64,000 nucleotides of DNA from 13-2-20CM-68-14 sp046733295 (GCA_046733295.1 JBKPOY010000035.1:1-64000), one strand, 5' to 3'; counted from the first letter of the stretch, positions 25,299-34,363 are shown. A program made the numbers and translations. Notes: generated by a model from the letters alone, not told the origin.

Positions 25299-26063
25299 CT
25301 AATCCGACGCCGCGTTGCGCTCCCAGACCAGCTTCAGGCCCTCGAGCGTAAGGAAGGGATCGACGCGGTCGATCGTCTTCGCGTGCGGGGCGATCAGCTC
25401 GGCGAGGCCGCCGGTCGCGATCACGATTGCATCCGGCTCGCCGAGCTCGCCGCGGATGCGCTCGACGATGCCATCCACCTGGCCCGCGAAGCCGTAGACG
25501 AGTCCGGACTGCAGAGCCGTGGCCGTCGTCGTGCCGATCGGGCTCGGCGGCTCGACGAAGTCGACCTTGACGAGCCTGGCCGCGCGCTCGAACAGGGCCT
25601 CCATCGAGATCTCGATCCCCGGCGCGAGCACGCCGCCGACGTACTCCCCCGCAGCGGACACGACGTCGAAGTTCGTGGAGGTGCCGAAATCGACGACGAT
25701 GCACGGCGCGCCGTAGCGCTCCCGCCCGGCGACGGCGTTGGCGATCCGATCGGGCCCCACCTCGCGCGGTGCGTCGTGCCGCAGGGGGATCCCCGTACGC
25801 GTTCCCGGCCCCACGACGAGCAGCGGCGACCCGACCGAGGCCGCCAGCTCCTCGTACGAGCGAACGAGTGCGGGCACGGTCGACGAGAGGCAGATCCCTG
25901 GAACCGACGCGAGATCCACGAGCCCGCCGAGCAGCAAGCGAAGCTCGTCGCCGGTCCGCTGCGCCTCCGTGGCGACCCGCCAGTGCCGCGTGAGCCCGTC
26001 CCCGTCGAACAGGCCGAGCACCGTCTGGGTGTTACCGACGTCGACGGCGAGCAAATCAGCCAT
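25299..26063 (-). CDS. coaX: Type III pantothenate kinase
   Basis: A 254-aa ASKHA-fold enzyme for the first step of coenzyme A synthesis. Phosphate-1 motif DVGNTQTVLGLF is at residues 8-19, GPDRIANAVAG is the pantothenate motif, and DFGTSTNFDVV is the phosphate-2 motif; AIVIATGGLAELI closes the nucleotide site. The normal start ATG is at 26063. It sits in the conserved fol-coaX-lysS neighbourhood. A small plus-strand gene diverges from it. Confidence 0.95.
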   Translation of the reverse strand: MADLLAVDVGNTQTVLGLFDGDGLTRHWRVATEAQRTGDELRLLLGGLVDLASVPGICLSSTVPALVRSYEELAASVGSPLLVVGPGTRTGIPLRHDAPREVGPDRIANAVAGRERYGAPCIVVDFGTSTNFDVVSAAGEYVGGVLAPGIEISMEALFERAARLVKVDFVEPPSPIGTTTATALQSGLVYGFAGQVDGIVERIRGELGEPDAIVIATGGLAELIAPHAKTIDRVDPFLTLEGLKLVWERNAASD

Positions 26064-26100
26064 GGCGGAAGCGACGGTATCCCACTAGAGTCACACGGCG

Positions 26101-26304
26101 GTGGCTCTCCTCAGGCGCCGGCGCTGGCGATCTCGGCCGCTCGAAGAAGCGGAAGCCTACGCCCGCTGCCACGGCGATCGCGGAAACGACGTGAAGATCG
26201 TCCGGCTGCCGCCTCGCCGGCCGCGCTACCTCGCGATCCTGAAGACGGGCGAGGACCTGCGTCGCCGCTTCGAAGAACGCCTCGACCGCCGCGAGGCTAG
26301 CTAG
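26101..26304 (+). CDS. Small basic protein of unknown function
   Basis: A 67-aa, Arg-rich protein with GTG start at 26101. Sequence features are a basic N-terminus (LLRRRRWRSRP), then EAEAYARCHGDRGNDVKIV and a C-terminal helix rich in Arg and Glu. One cysteine is present. It diverges from coaX and ends 8 nt inside the convergent DUF2469 gene. No family is recognised; codon use matches its neighbours, so it is probably real. Confidence 0.5.
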   Translation: MALLRRRRWRSRPLEEAEAYARCHGDRGNDVKIVRLPPRRPRYLAILKTGEDLRRRFEERLDRREAS

Positions 26305-26668
26305 CCAGATCGTCGTCCGAGGGCAACGGCTCGCCGATTCGCTCGGCGAGCGCCTCGGCCGTCAGCTTGGGCTCGTCGCCCTCGCCGCGAAGCTCCTCGA
26401 CCGTGACGTCGCTGGACGTGTACACCTCGGCCCGCGGAATGATCCGCGTCGGGCGGTTCTTGTCCCACACCCACACGTCCTCCATGCGGAGGTGGAAGAA
26501 CGGGTAGCTCGCCTGCGGCACGTACTGGAGGTCGAGCTTGTTGCAGAGGTACGTCGCATCCTGTGTCAGGACGCAGTATCGAAACATCCCGAAGACAGCC
26601 GAGTACTCTCTCTTGAGCGTGAGCTCGAGCTCGGCCTCGTACTCGTCGAGCTCGTCGATGTGCGACAT
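26297..26668 (-). CDS. DUF2469 family protein
   Basis: A 123-aa acidic protein. The segments YEAELELTLKREYSAVFG and FFHLRMEDVWVWDKNRPTRI align well with the actinobacterial DUF2469 family (such as the mycobacterial protein beside ribonuclease HII). The C-terminus adds an acidic tail beyond the core. The start lies 4 nt after the folK stop, so it is probably cotranscribed with folK. The molecular role of the family is not established. Confidence 0.85.
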   Translation of the reverse strand: MSHIDELDEYEAELELTLKREYSAVFGMFRYCVLTQDATYLCNKLDLQYVPQASYPFFHLRMEDVWVWDKNRPTRIIPRAEVYTSSDVTVEELRGEGDEPKLTAEALAERIGEPLPSDDDLAS

Positions 26669-26672
26669 CGGC

Positions 26673-27179
26673 TCATTCTAGCTCCGCCAGCAACCGCGAA
26701 ACCGGGCCGCGCCCGGGGACGACGATGTCCGGATCGAGGTCCGCGAGCGGCTCGAGCACGAACCGCCGCTCGTGCATCCGCGGGTGCGGGACGCGGAGAT
26801 CGGGCTCGTCGAGCGTCTCGTCACCGTAGAGGAGCAGATCGAGGTCGATCGTCCGCGGCCCGAAACGCGGGCCCTCGGCGCGAGCCCGGCCGAGCTCCCG
26901 TTCGATCCCCAGCAGAACGTCCAGGAGCTCGCGCGGGCGGAGGGTCGTCGCGATCATCGCCGCCGTGTTGAGGAATCGCGGCTGTTCCGTGTATCCGACG
27001 GGATCGGTCTCGATCACATCGGCGCGCGACAGAACGTCCGTGTCCGGCCGCCCGTCGAGCCGGCGGAGGGCCTCACGGATCGCTACTTCGCGCTCACCCA
27101 GGTTGGAACCGAGGCCGATGTAGGCAATTGTGGTTTCCTTCGTGGGCTTGCGAGCCCGCCTTTCAGTCATCGGGGTCAT
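26673..27179 (-). CDS. folK: 2-amino-4-hydroxy-6-hydroxymethyldihydropteridine pyrophosphokinase
   Basis: Folate pathway kinase, about 165 aa. It shows AYIGLGSNLGEREVAI, RADVIETDPVGY and the signature FGPRTIDLDLLLYG, then VPHPRMHERRFVL. Possible starts are ATG 27179 and ATG 27170; both lie inside the 5' end of the divergent protease gene, giving a head-to-head overlap of 41-50 nt. A longer open frame upstream is antisense to the protease. It continues the folP-folB-folK order, split by the protease gene. Confidence 0.94.
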   Translation of the reverse strand: MTPMTERRARKPTKETTIAYIGLGSNLGEREVAIREALRRLDGRPDTDVLSRADVIETDPVGYTEQPRFLNTAAMIATTLRPRELLDVLLGIERELGRARAEGPRFGPRTIDLDLLLYGDETLDEPDLRVPHPRMHERRFVLEPLADLDPDIVVPGRGPVSRLLAELE

Positions 27180-28731
27180 TCTCGTCGCGCTTGTCGTCAC
27201 GCCGCAGCTCGCTGCGGCCGGCTTCACCCATGCCCCGGGCCGCACCGTGGCGGCGAAGCCCGGCCTCCCCACCCTCGTCCAGCTGACGAATCCCGGCGCT
27301 GCGCTTTCACCCGCCCTGCGCGCCGCGCACGCCCGGCTCGTCGCGGGCGACCTCGGGATCTGGAGGCTGCCCGCCGGGACCGCTTCCCGCGCGCTGCCCG
27401 CGCTGCGTGCGGAGGGCGTGGTCGGCCACACCGAGCCCGACCGGCGCATCGTCTCGTTCAGCCACCTGAATGCAGGCGATCCGTTGCTCCCGAACCAGTG
27501 GTGGATCCACGACGTCGGCGACGATCAGATGGAGCCACCGGGCCCGGGCGTTCCGGTCACCGTCGTCGACACCGGCCTCGACGTCACGCACCCGGAGTTC
27601 ACCGGCCGCCCGAACACCATCCCGCTCAACAGTCAGTTCGTCGTCTCGAGCGACGACGTGCACGGAACGGCAGTGAGCTCGGTCGTCGCCGCGCCGTCGA
27701 ACGGGCTCGGGGTCGTCGGCGTCTACCCGCAGGCAGTTCTGCAGGAGTGGGACTTCGGTGACGGCTCGCTTTCGGACATCCTCGCGGCGCTCAACGCGGC
27801 GTCGAAGCGGGGCAGGGGCGTGGTCAACTTCAGCGGCGGCTTCCAGGGCTACAGCCAGTTGCTGGAGCAGGCCGTCGACCGGGCGCTCCGGCGCGGCGTG
27901 CTGGTCGTCGCGGCCGTCGGCAACTTCCGCCAGAACGGCAGCCCTTCCTTCATCCCCGCCGGCCTGCCCCACGTTCTGACGATCGGCGCCAACGACCAGA
28001 ACGACCGCGTCGCGTTCTTCTCGAACCGGTCGGGCGCGATCGACCTTGCCGCACCCGGAATCGGGATGCCCGTCGCGGTGCCGACCTTCTTCAACCCGAC
28101 CGGCTACGACAGCTTCGACGGCACGAGCTTCTCGGCCCCGCTCGTGGCCGGGGCAACGGCCTGGATCTGGACGATGCGCCCCCAGCTCGACGTGACGCAG
28201 ATCCAGGACGTGATGCGGGACTCGGCGCGAGACGTCACGCCGAAAGGCTGGGACGCAGACACCGGCTTCGGGATCCTCTCGCTCCCAAGGGCCCTCGCAC
28301 AAAAGGCGAGGCTCAAGGATCCCCAGGAACCGAACGACGACGTCAATCTCGTTCGCCCGCACGCGGTGACCGCGAGCGGCACGCGCCTGGCGACCCCGGC
28401 AACTGTCCACGCTCGCATGGACGTGACCGAAGATCCGGAGGACGTCTACCGCGTCTGGGTCCCCGCGCGCAGGCGCATCGCTGCGCGGATCCGCAGCACG
28501 GGAAACGTCGATCTCGCGCTTTGGGGGCCGAAGACACGGAGCGTGTACGAACGGGGAAAGCCACTGAAACGCGACCTGCTCGCCTACAGCCAGCACCGCG
28601 GCAGTCGCTCGGACGGCGTCTCCACCCGGAACCGGACTGGGCACGGCGCCTACTTCTTCGTCGACACCTTCCTCGGCAAGCGCGTCGGCCAGGCGTCGTA
28701 CTCGCTCAAGGTCTCGGTCGCTCGACGGTAG
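27130..28731 (+). CDS. Secreted S8 (subtilisin-like) serine protease
   Basis: A 533-aa exported protease. N-terminal signal/anchor about 10-30, then an inhibitor-like propeptide region. The catalytic triad is complete: Asp147 (TVVDTGLD), His178 (DDVHGTAVS) and Ser333 (GTSFSAP), with oxyanion Asn265 (AAVGN). The C-terminal 150 residues start DPQEPNDD and look like a pre-peptidase C-terminal beta-sandwich. GTG 27130 (or 27142) overlaps the start of folK, and the 3' end overlaps folB by 26 bp, so the gene is embedded on the opposite strand within the folate genes. Confidence 0.92.
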   Translation: MVSFVGLRARLSVIGVILVALVVTPQLAAAGFTHAPGRTVAAKPGLPTLVQLTNPGAALSPALRAAHARLVAGDLGIWRLPAGTASRALPALRAEGVVGHTEPDRRIVSFSHLNAGDPLLPNQWWIHDVGDDQMEPPGPGVPVTVVDTGLDVTHPEFTGRPNTIPLNSQFVVSSDDVHGTAVSSVVAAPSNGLGVVGVYPQAVLQEWDFGDGSLSDILAALNAASKRGRGVVNFSGGFQGYSQLLEQAVDRALRRGVLVVAAVGNFRQNGSPSFIPAGLPHVLTIGANDQNDRVAFFSNRSGAIDLAAPGIGMPVAVPTFFNPTGYDSFDGTSFSAPLVAGATAWIWTMRPQLDVTQIQDVMRDSARDVTPKGWDADTGFGILSLPRALAQKARLKDPQEPNDDVNLVRPHAVTASGTRLATPATVHARMDVTEDPEDVYRVWVPARRRIAARIRSTGNVDLALWGPKTRSVYERGKPLKRDLLAYSQHRGSRSDGVSTRNRTGHGAYFFVDTFLGKRVGQASYSLKVSVARR

Positions 28732-29062
28732 CGGCCGTCCACTCGACCGGCGCACCCAGCCGAACGCGCGGCTTCCGCACCCGGACGCGTACGGTCTCGA
28801 GGTCGAACTCGGCCAGCAGCGCATCGGCGACCGCCGCCGCCATCGCTTCCAGCAGCTGGAACTGCCGGCCGTCCGACACCTCGCGGACGCAGCGGACGAC
28901 CTCTCTGTAGTCGACCGTGTCCTCGATCCGGTCCGAAAGCGCGCTGTCGGGAACCTCGAGCCGCAGGTCGTACAGGAACGGCTGCGGGCTCGCACGCTCC
29001 TCGTCCTCGACCCCGTGCCGGCCCTCGATCTCGAGCCCAGCCAGCTCGATCGCGATGCTCAT
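28706..29062 (-). CDS. folB: Dihydroneopterin aldolase
   Basis: A 118-aa T-fold protein that cleaves dihydroneopterin to the FolK substrate. Motifs: IEGRHGVEDEERASPQPF, TVDYREVV, and the catalytic-site helix FQLLEAMAAAVADALL. The C-terminal strand has VRVRVRKPRV. Its ATG overlaps the folP stop by 4 nt, so it is translated with folP. Confidence 0.94.
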   Translation of the reverse strand: MSIAIELAGLEIEGRHGVEDEERASPQPFLYDLRLEVPDSALSDRIEDTVDYREVVRCVREVSDGRQFQLLEAMAAAVADALLAEFDLETVRVRVRKPRVRLGAPVEWTAATVERPRP

Positions 29063-29877
29063 CCGATCACCGCCCTGGCGGCGGTCAGCGCCTCCACGTG
29101 GTCACGGACGTCGTGGACGCGGAGGATCGTCGCGCCGCGGTCGTACGCTGCGATCGCGGCTCCGATGCTCGCGGCGGTCGTGCCGGTCTTGGCCTCCGGG
29201 TTGCCGAGGAGCCGGCCGAGCGAGCTCTTGCGCGAAATGCCGACCATGATCGGCCGTCCGATAGCGACCAGCTCGTTCAGCCTCCTGACCAGCTCGAAGT
29301 TTTGCTCGACCGTCTTGCCGAAGCCGATGCCCGGGTCGAGGCAGATCCGCTCCTCCGGGATGCCCTGCGAGACCGCGAACGTGAGCCGCTCGTCGAAAAA
29401 GCGCGCGACCTCGGCGGCCACGTCGTCATAGCGCGGGTCGACCTGCATCGTGCGCGGCTCGCCGCGCATGTGCATGAGGCACACGTAGACGCCGCCGTCG
29501 GCGACGGCGCCGGCGATCTCCGGGTCGCCGCGGAGCGCGGTGACGTCGTTGACGAGCTCCGCGCCCAGTTCGACGGCGCGCCGCGCCACCCCGGCCTTGG
29601 CGGTGTCGATCGAGAACGGAACTCCCTCCAGCTTCTCGAGCACGGGCTCGACGCGGCGCAGTTCCTCTTCGAGCGAGACGCCCTCCGAGCCGGGTCGTGT
29701 CGACTCGCCCCCGACATCGACGATTGCCGCACCCTCGCCGACCATCCGGCGCGCCGAGGCGACGGCGTCGGCGGGCGAGAAGTTGACGCCCCCGTCCGAG
29801 AACGAATCCGGCGTGACGTTCACCACGCCCATCACCGAGGGCCGCGGGAAACGCTCTTCGATCGGGGGCCGGCTCAT
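29059..29877 (-). CDS. folP: Dihydropteroate synthase
   Basis: A 272-aa TIM-barrel enzyme that joins p-aminobenzoate to the pterin diphosphate. The signatures VMGVVNVTPDSFSDGG and VDVGGESTRPGS are present, followed by FSIDT, LVNDVTAL, GIGFGKT and GISRKSSLG. ATG 29877 overlaps the stop of the methyltransferase gene by 4 nt; a 59-residue upstream extension is an overlap artefact. Target of sulfonamides in the family. Cotranslated with folB downstream. Confidence 0.95.
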   Translation of the reverse strand: MSRPPIEERFPRPSVMGVVNVTPDSFSDGGVNFSPADAVASARRMVGEGAAIVDVGGESTRPGSEGVSLEEELRRVEPVLEKLEGVPFSIDTAKAGVARRAVELGAELVNDVTALRGDPEIAGAVADGGVYVCLMHMRGEPRTMQVDPRYDDVAAEVARFFDERLTFAVSQGIPEERICLDPGIGFGKTVEQNFELVRRLNELVAIGRPIMVGISRKSSLGRLLGNPEAKTGTTAASIGAAIAAYDRGATILRVHDVRDHVEALTAARAVIG

Positions 29878-30632
29878 GGCTTCCGCGCGGTGAGGTAGGC
29901 GTGCGCCATTCGCCACACCCCTGCTCCTCGTTCGACCAGCGGCCGAAGATGGGTGGCAAACCGCTCCCGCTCCTCCTCGCTCAGCGCTTGCTCCATCGCG
30001 TCCGCGAAGGTCGGGATCTTCGGGTTGCCCGAGGTGTTCAGGAACGCCGCCCACGGCTGCGGCTCCATCGGCTTGATCTCGATCAGGAGCTCGAGCTCGA
30101 TCGGGAAGAAGCCGGCGCGCTCGGCGAAGCCCGCCAGATCGCGTTCGTCGAAGTCGAGCATCGGATCCGATTCCGGTTGGATCGCCGCGTAGACGGCATC
30201 GATCCGCTCGGCGAGATCGCCGAGCCCATCGCTCGGATACCCCCAGAAGCCCTGCCTCCTGATGCGCATCCCGAAGCTGTTGATGGGCTCGTAGAGCGAG
30301 ACCCTGCCGCCGGGTCCGAGAACGCGAAAGAACTCCCGGAAGGCCTGCTCCTTCTGCGTGCTGTAGATCAGGACCGAGCGGGTCGTGACGACGTCGACGC
30401 TTGCGTCGGCGACTCCTTCGAGCCGCTCGGCCGGCGCCTTGACGAAGCTGCAGCGCTCCGCAAGGCCGAGATCCGCGGCAGCCCGCGAGCAGAGGTCGAG
30501 GAGGGGCTCCGAGATATCGCTGAAGGTGACGTGCCCAGCCCCACGCTCGAGAGCGCCGAAGGCGATCAGGCCCTCGCCGCAGCCGACGTCGAGGAGTCTC
30601 TCGCCGGGAGCCAGGCCCGAGCCGTCGAGCAC
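29874..30632 (-). CDS. Class I SAM-dependent methyltransferase, true start probably further upstream
   Basis: A Rossmann-fold methyltransferase with motif I LLDVGCGEGLIAFGAL, motif II FSDIS, the post-motif VVTTRSVLIYSTQKEQAF and FRVLGPGGRVSLYEPINSFG. GTG 30632 would cut off the N-terminal helices: the frame stays open upstream and encodes RDIWADWLAEHRFGGDP, which looks like the normal family N-terminus, but no ATG, GTG or TTG occurs between 30632 and the ftsH stop. The true start may be a rare codon near 30725-30770. It occupies the place where folE lies in mycobacteria; it is not a GTP cyclohydrolase. Its stop is coupled to folP. Confidence 0.8.
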   Translation of the reverse strand: MLDGSGLAPGERLLDVGCGEGLIAFGALERGAGHVTFSDISEPLLDLCSRAAADLGLAERCSFVKAPAERLEGVADASVDVVTTRSVLIYSTQKEQAFREFFRVLGPGGRVSLYEPINSFGMRIRRQGFWGYPSDGLGDLAERIDAVYAAIQPESDPMLDFDERDLAGFAERAGFFPIELELLIEIKPMEPQPWAAFLNTSGNPKIPTFADAMEQALSEEERERFATHLRPLVERGAGVWRMAHAYLTARKP

Positions 30633-30765
30633 CTTGTCGCGGACGGCACCGAGATGCTCCAGCAGCCTGTCTCGAACTTGCGGGTCGCCGCCGAAGCGAT
30701 GCTCCGCGAGCCAGTCGGCCCAGATGTCTCGGTTACGGTCGGCGCGCGAGTCGGACTTCGTCGCG

Positions 30766-32712
30766 CTAACCCTTGGCGCCTTCGGGCGGAGGCGGCTGCA
30801 TCGTCGCGCCGGGAAGCGGGAACGGGCGCGGCTTCGGGGCGCGCTCGCGCTTGGGCTCGTCGGCCGGCGTCTCCGCCTGTGGCTGCTCCTCCTCGGCGAA
30901 GACCTCGTCCTCCTTTGCGCCGGCCAGCAGGCGCTCGAACTGATCCTTGTCGATCGTCTCGCGCTCGATCAGGATGACGGAGATCCTGTGCAGGTCGTCC
31001 ATGTGCTCCTTGAGCACCGCGACCGCGAGCTCGTGCGCCTCCTCGATCACGCGCTTGATCTCGTCGTCGATTTCGCGCGCGATCTCCTCGGAGTAGTCCG
31101 GCTCGTTGCCCATCTCGCGGCCGAGGAACGGCATGTCGTGGTTCCGGCCGAGCACGCGCGGGCCGAGCTTGTCGCTCATCCCGTAGCGCATGATCATCTG
31201 CTTCGAGATCGACGTGACCTTCTCGAGGTCGTTCGCGGCTCCGGTGGTGACCTCGTGGAAGACGAGCTCCTCCGCGGCGCGGCCGCCGAGCGTCATCGCC
31301 AGCTGCTCCATCAACGCGGTCTTGGTCGTCAGGTAGCGGTCCTCGCGCGGCAGGGAGATCGTGTAGCCGAGCGCCTGCCCGCGGCTGATCACCGAGATCT
31401 TGTGGACGTCGTCGGTGTGCTCGAGATAGTGGCCAACGAGGGCATGCCCCAGCTCGTGGTAGGCGGTGATCTTCCGCTCCTCCTCGGAGAGCAGCCGCGT
31501 CTTCTTCTCGGGGCCGGCGATCACCCGCATGATCCCTTCCTCGAGCTCCTCCTGCTGGATCACCTTCTTGCCCCGGCGGGCCGCCAGCAACGCCGCCTCG
31601 TTGACGAGGTTCGCAAGGTCGGCCCCCGTGAAGCCGGGCGTCCCCGCGGCGAGCGTGTCGAGATCGATCTCGGGCGCGATCGGCTTGCCCTTCGCATGGA
31701 CCTCGAGGATCTTGCGGCGGCCGACACGGTCGGGACGGTCGACGACGATCTGCCGGTCGAAGCGGCCGGGGCGCAGGAGCGCCGGGTCGAGGATGTCGGG
31801 CCGGTTCGTCGCCGCGATCAGGATGATGTTGTCCTTCAGCTCGAACCCGTCCATCTCGACGAGGAGCTGGTTCAGCGTCTGCTCGCGCTCGTCGTGCCCG
31901 CCGCCGAGCCCGGCGCCGCGGTGGCGTCCGACCGCGTCGATCTCGTCCATGAAGACGATGCACGGAGCGGCCTGCTTCGCTTGCTCGAAGAGGTCGCGGA
32001 CACGGGAGGCGCCGACCCCGACGAACATCTCGACGAAGTCGGAGCCCGAGATCGAGAAGAACGGCACGCCCGCCTCGCCGGCGACGGCCCGGGCGAGCAG
32101 CGTCTTGCCGGTGCCGGGCGGCCCGTAGAGCAGAACGCCCTTGGGGATCCGCGCGCCGAGCGCCTGGAACTTCTTCGGGTTCTCGAGGAACTCCTTGATC
32201 TCGTGCAGCTCCTCGACCGCCTCGTCCACTCCGGCCACGTCCTTGAAGCCGATCTTCGGCGAGTCCGGGGCCATCCGCTTCGCGCGGCTCTTGCCGAAGC
32301 TCATCACCTTCGAGCCGCCGCCCTGAACCTGGTTCATCAGGAAGATCCAGAAGGCGAACAGGAGCACGAACGGCAGCAGCGACGTGAAGAACCCGATCCA
32401 CGACCAGTTGCCGGTTCCCTTCGAGTCGTACTCGATGTGCGCGGTGTCGAGCTCAGCCTCCAGGCCCGGCACCGACTGGTCGGCCGGGTAGTGGACGGAG
32501 AACTTCTTGCCGTCCTCCTTGCCCGTGATCTGGCGCTTGCTCGGCGTGAACGTGACGTCGTCGAACTTGGCGCCCGACTTGACCTCCTGGCGGAACTCCG
32601 AGTAGGTGAGCTTCTCGGTGCTCTTGCCATGCGGGATCATCTGGCTCGCCAGGTAGACGAGCAGCACGATCACGAAAAGGGGGAAAAGGGCGCTACGGAA
32701 GAATCGATTCAC
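30766..32712 (-). CDS. ftsH: ATP-dependent zinc metalloprotease FtsH
   Basis: A 648-aa membrane-anchored AAA+ protease. Two membrane helices (about 8-24 and 107-126) flank the periplasmic domain. Walker A is GPPGTGKT (197-204), Walker B FMDEID (254-259), the second region of homology ATNRPDILDPALLRPGRFD, and the zinc site HELGH (419-423) with a later Asp. The C-terminus is Pro/Lys/Glu-rich, as in actinobacterial members. It degrades membrane and short-lived proteins. It follows hpt in the conserved tilS-hpt-ftsH order. Confidence 0.97.
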   Translation of the reverse strand: MNRFFRSALFPLFVIVLLVYLASQMIPHGKSTEKLTYSEFRQEVKSGAKFDDVTFTPSKRQITGKEDGKKFSVHYPADQSVPGLEAELDTAHIEYDSKGTGNWSWIGFFTSLLPFVLLFAFWIFLMNQVQGGGSKVMSFGKSRAKRMAPDSPKIGFKDVAGVDEAVEELHEIKEFLENPKKFQALGARIPKGVLLYGPPGTGKTLLARAVAGEAGVPFFSISGSDFVEMFVGVGASRVRDLFEQAKQAAPCIVFMDEIDAVGRHRGAGLGGGHDEREQTLNQLLVEMDGFELKDNIILIAATNRPDILDPALLRPGRFDRQIVVDRPDRVGRRKILEVHAKGKPIAPEIDLDTLAAGTPGFTGADLANLVNEAALLAARRGKKVIQQEELEEGIMRVIAGPEKKTRLLSEEERKITAYHELGHALVGHYLEHTDDVHKISVISRGQALGYTISLPREDRYLTTKTALMEQLAMTLGGRAAEELVFHEVTTGAANDLEKVTSISKQMIMRYGMSDKLGPRVLGRNHDMPFLGREMGNEPDYSEEIAREIDDEIKRVIEEAHELAVAVLKEHMDDLHRISVILIERETIDKDQFERLLAGAKEDEVFAEEEQPQAETPADEPKRERAPKPRPFPLPGATMQPPPPEGAKG

Positions 32713-32769
32713 GAGACCTCTATCGGCAGGGTACCACCGGGCATGAGGGCGGCCTAAGCGCCGCCGGGG

Positions 32770-33330
32770 TCAAACGCCTTCCGGCAGGGCCTCGTCGCTG
32801 AGCACGGCCACGTACGGGAGGTTCCGGTACCGCTCGCCGAAGTCCAGTCCGTAGCCGATCACGAACCGGTTGGGGATCTCGAAGCCGACGTAGCGCACCG
32901 GCACGTCGATTTCGCGGCGCGCCGGCTTCGTCAGCAGCGCGCAGACCTCGAGCGACGCCGGCTCGCGGGACTCGAGGTTCCGCATCAGGTAGGAGAGGGT
33001 CAGGCCCGAGTCGATGATGTCCTCGACGACGAGCACGTCCCGTCCCTCGATGTTGATGTCGAGGTCCTTGAGGATCCGGACGACGCCCGAGGAGTCGGTC
33101 GACGCCCCATAGCTCGAGATCGCCATGAAGTCGACCTCGCACGGAATCGTGAGGCGGCGCATCAGGTCGGCCATGAAGAAGACGGCGCCCTTGAGGACGC
33201 CGATCAGGAGCAGGTCCCGGCCCTCGTAGTCCGACGACACCTCCGCGCCGATCTCGGCGATGCGCCCGCGGAGCGTCTCGGCGTCGATCAGGATTTCGCC
33301 GACGACGCTCTCGAGCTCAGTCTGCGGCAC
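32770..33330 (-). CDS. hpt: Hypoxanthine phosphoribosyltransferase
   Basis: A 186-aa purine salvage enzyme making IMP or GMP from the base and PRPP. Motifs: LLLIGVLKGAVFFMADL, the flexible-loop SSYGAST, the PRPP loop VLVVEDIIDSGLTL, and FEIPNRFVIGYGLDF. The start overlaps the 3' end of tilS by 14 nt. The tilS-hpt pair is often fused or coupled in bacteria. Confidence 0.96.
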   Translation of the reverse strand: MPQTELESVVGEILIDAETLRGRIAEIGAEVSSDYEGRDLLLIGVLKGAVFFMADLMRRLTIPCEVDFMAISSYGASTDSSGVVRILKDLDINIEGRDVLVVEDIIDSGLTLSYLMRNLESREPASLEVCALLTKPARREIDVPVRYVGFEIPNRFVIGYGLDFGERYRNLPYVAVLSDEALPEGV

Positions 33331-34294
33331 GGTCCGCCTTCACCTGGGGATGCTCGACGACCCCGGGCACGGCGACGACCTCGTCGCCGCGGACGACGAG
33401 CGGCCACGCGTCGCGCTGCGAGCGGGGGATCTTGGCGTCGACGAACACGTCCTGGATCTTCTTGCTCCTGCCGGCGAGCCTGTCGCCGGCCCTCCAGCCG
33501 CGTACCTTAAGCCCTTCCAGCTCCGTCTCGATCGTCCACTCGCCCCAGCGCACCGGTCGGTCGAGGGCAACCGGCCCGCGCTCCAGCCACGCCTGCTCGT
33601 ACTCGCGCACGAGCTGGATGCCGCCGCCGAGGTCGAGGCGGCTCGAGCCGACAGGTGAGTCGAGCAGCCGCACGACGGCAGGCGGCACGCGCCGAGTGCG
33701 GGCGGCCCGGATCAGATTCTTCTTCGCCGCCGGATGCAGCTGCTCGAGCAGCGGCGCGACCTCGGCGCGGATCAGCCCGCGCTTCGTCTTGGCGTTCGTG
33801 GCGTCGGTGCGGTATGCGATGCCCTCGGCCCCGCAGTACGCCTCCGTGTCGGCGCGCCAGACGCAGAGCAGCGGGCGGACGACGCCGTCTTCTCGCTTGA
33901 CCTTGATGCCCCTGAGGCTGCCGCTCGCGACGAGCCGGTAGAGGACGGTCTCGACCTCGTCGTCCAGCGTGTGACCGGTTGCCCGCAACCTCCCGGCGGC
34001 GAAGCCGTACCGAACGCGACGCAGATCGTCCTCGGTCTCACCGGCCCGCCCGTCGACGATCTCGGCGTCGAAGGCGGCGCGGCAGAACGCTGCATCGTCG
34101 TCCGAGTCGCGGCCGCGGAGCCCGTGGTTGACATGCAGCGCGGAGACGCGGTAGCCGAGCGCGCTCAGCGCGTGCCAGGCGCAGCTCGAGTCGGCGCCCC
34201 CGGAGACGAGAACGGTCACGTCTCCGCCGGGCGGAATCAGCTCGTGCCGACGGATGTGATCTTGCACGCGGGTGCGCAGAGCGTCGACTTCCAC
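33317..34294 (-). CDS. tilS: tRNA(Ile)-lysidine synthase
   Basis: A 325-aa N-type ATP pyrophosphatase that modifies the wobble cytidine of tRNA-Ile(CAU) to lysidine. The PP-loop is VSGGADSS (about residues 30-37), followed by HVNHGLRG, and ATGHTLDDEVETVLYRL. The C-terminal substrate-binding part is short, with WRAGDRLAGRSKKIQDVFVDAKIPRSQRD. It is followed directly by hpt. A small GGGGAC/GTCCCC palindrome lies just upstream near 34353. Confidence 0.95.
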   Translation of the reverse strand: MEVDALRTRVQDHIRRHELIPPGGDVTVLVSGGADSSCAWHALSALGYRVSALHVNHGLRGRDSDDDAAFCRAAFDAEIVDGRAGETEDDLRRVRYGFAAGRLRATGHTLDDEVETVLYRLVASGSLRGIKVKREDGVVRPLLCVWRADTEAYCGAEGIAYRTDATNAKTKRGLIRAEVAPLLEQLHPAAKKNLIRAARTRRVPPAVVRLLDSPVGSSRLDLGGGIQLVREYEQAWLERGPVALDRPVRWGEWTIETELEGLKVRGWRAGDRLAGRSKKIQDVFVDAKIPRSQRDAWPLVVRGDEVVAVPGVVEHPQVKADRAAD

Positions 34295-34363
34295 GCCGAA
34301 ATTGTTGCACTCTCGTCACGGTTGCCATGTCCGGCCGAGGCGGGCCGTGGGGACAGTCCCCTC

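Noticed and set aside
30385..32757. 790-aa plus-strand frame antisense to ftsH
   Set aside because: It covers the full ftsH gene on the other strand and shows no domain; a GC-skew artefact.
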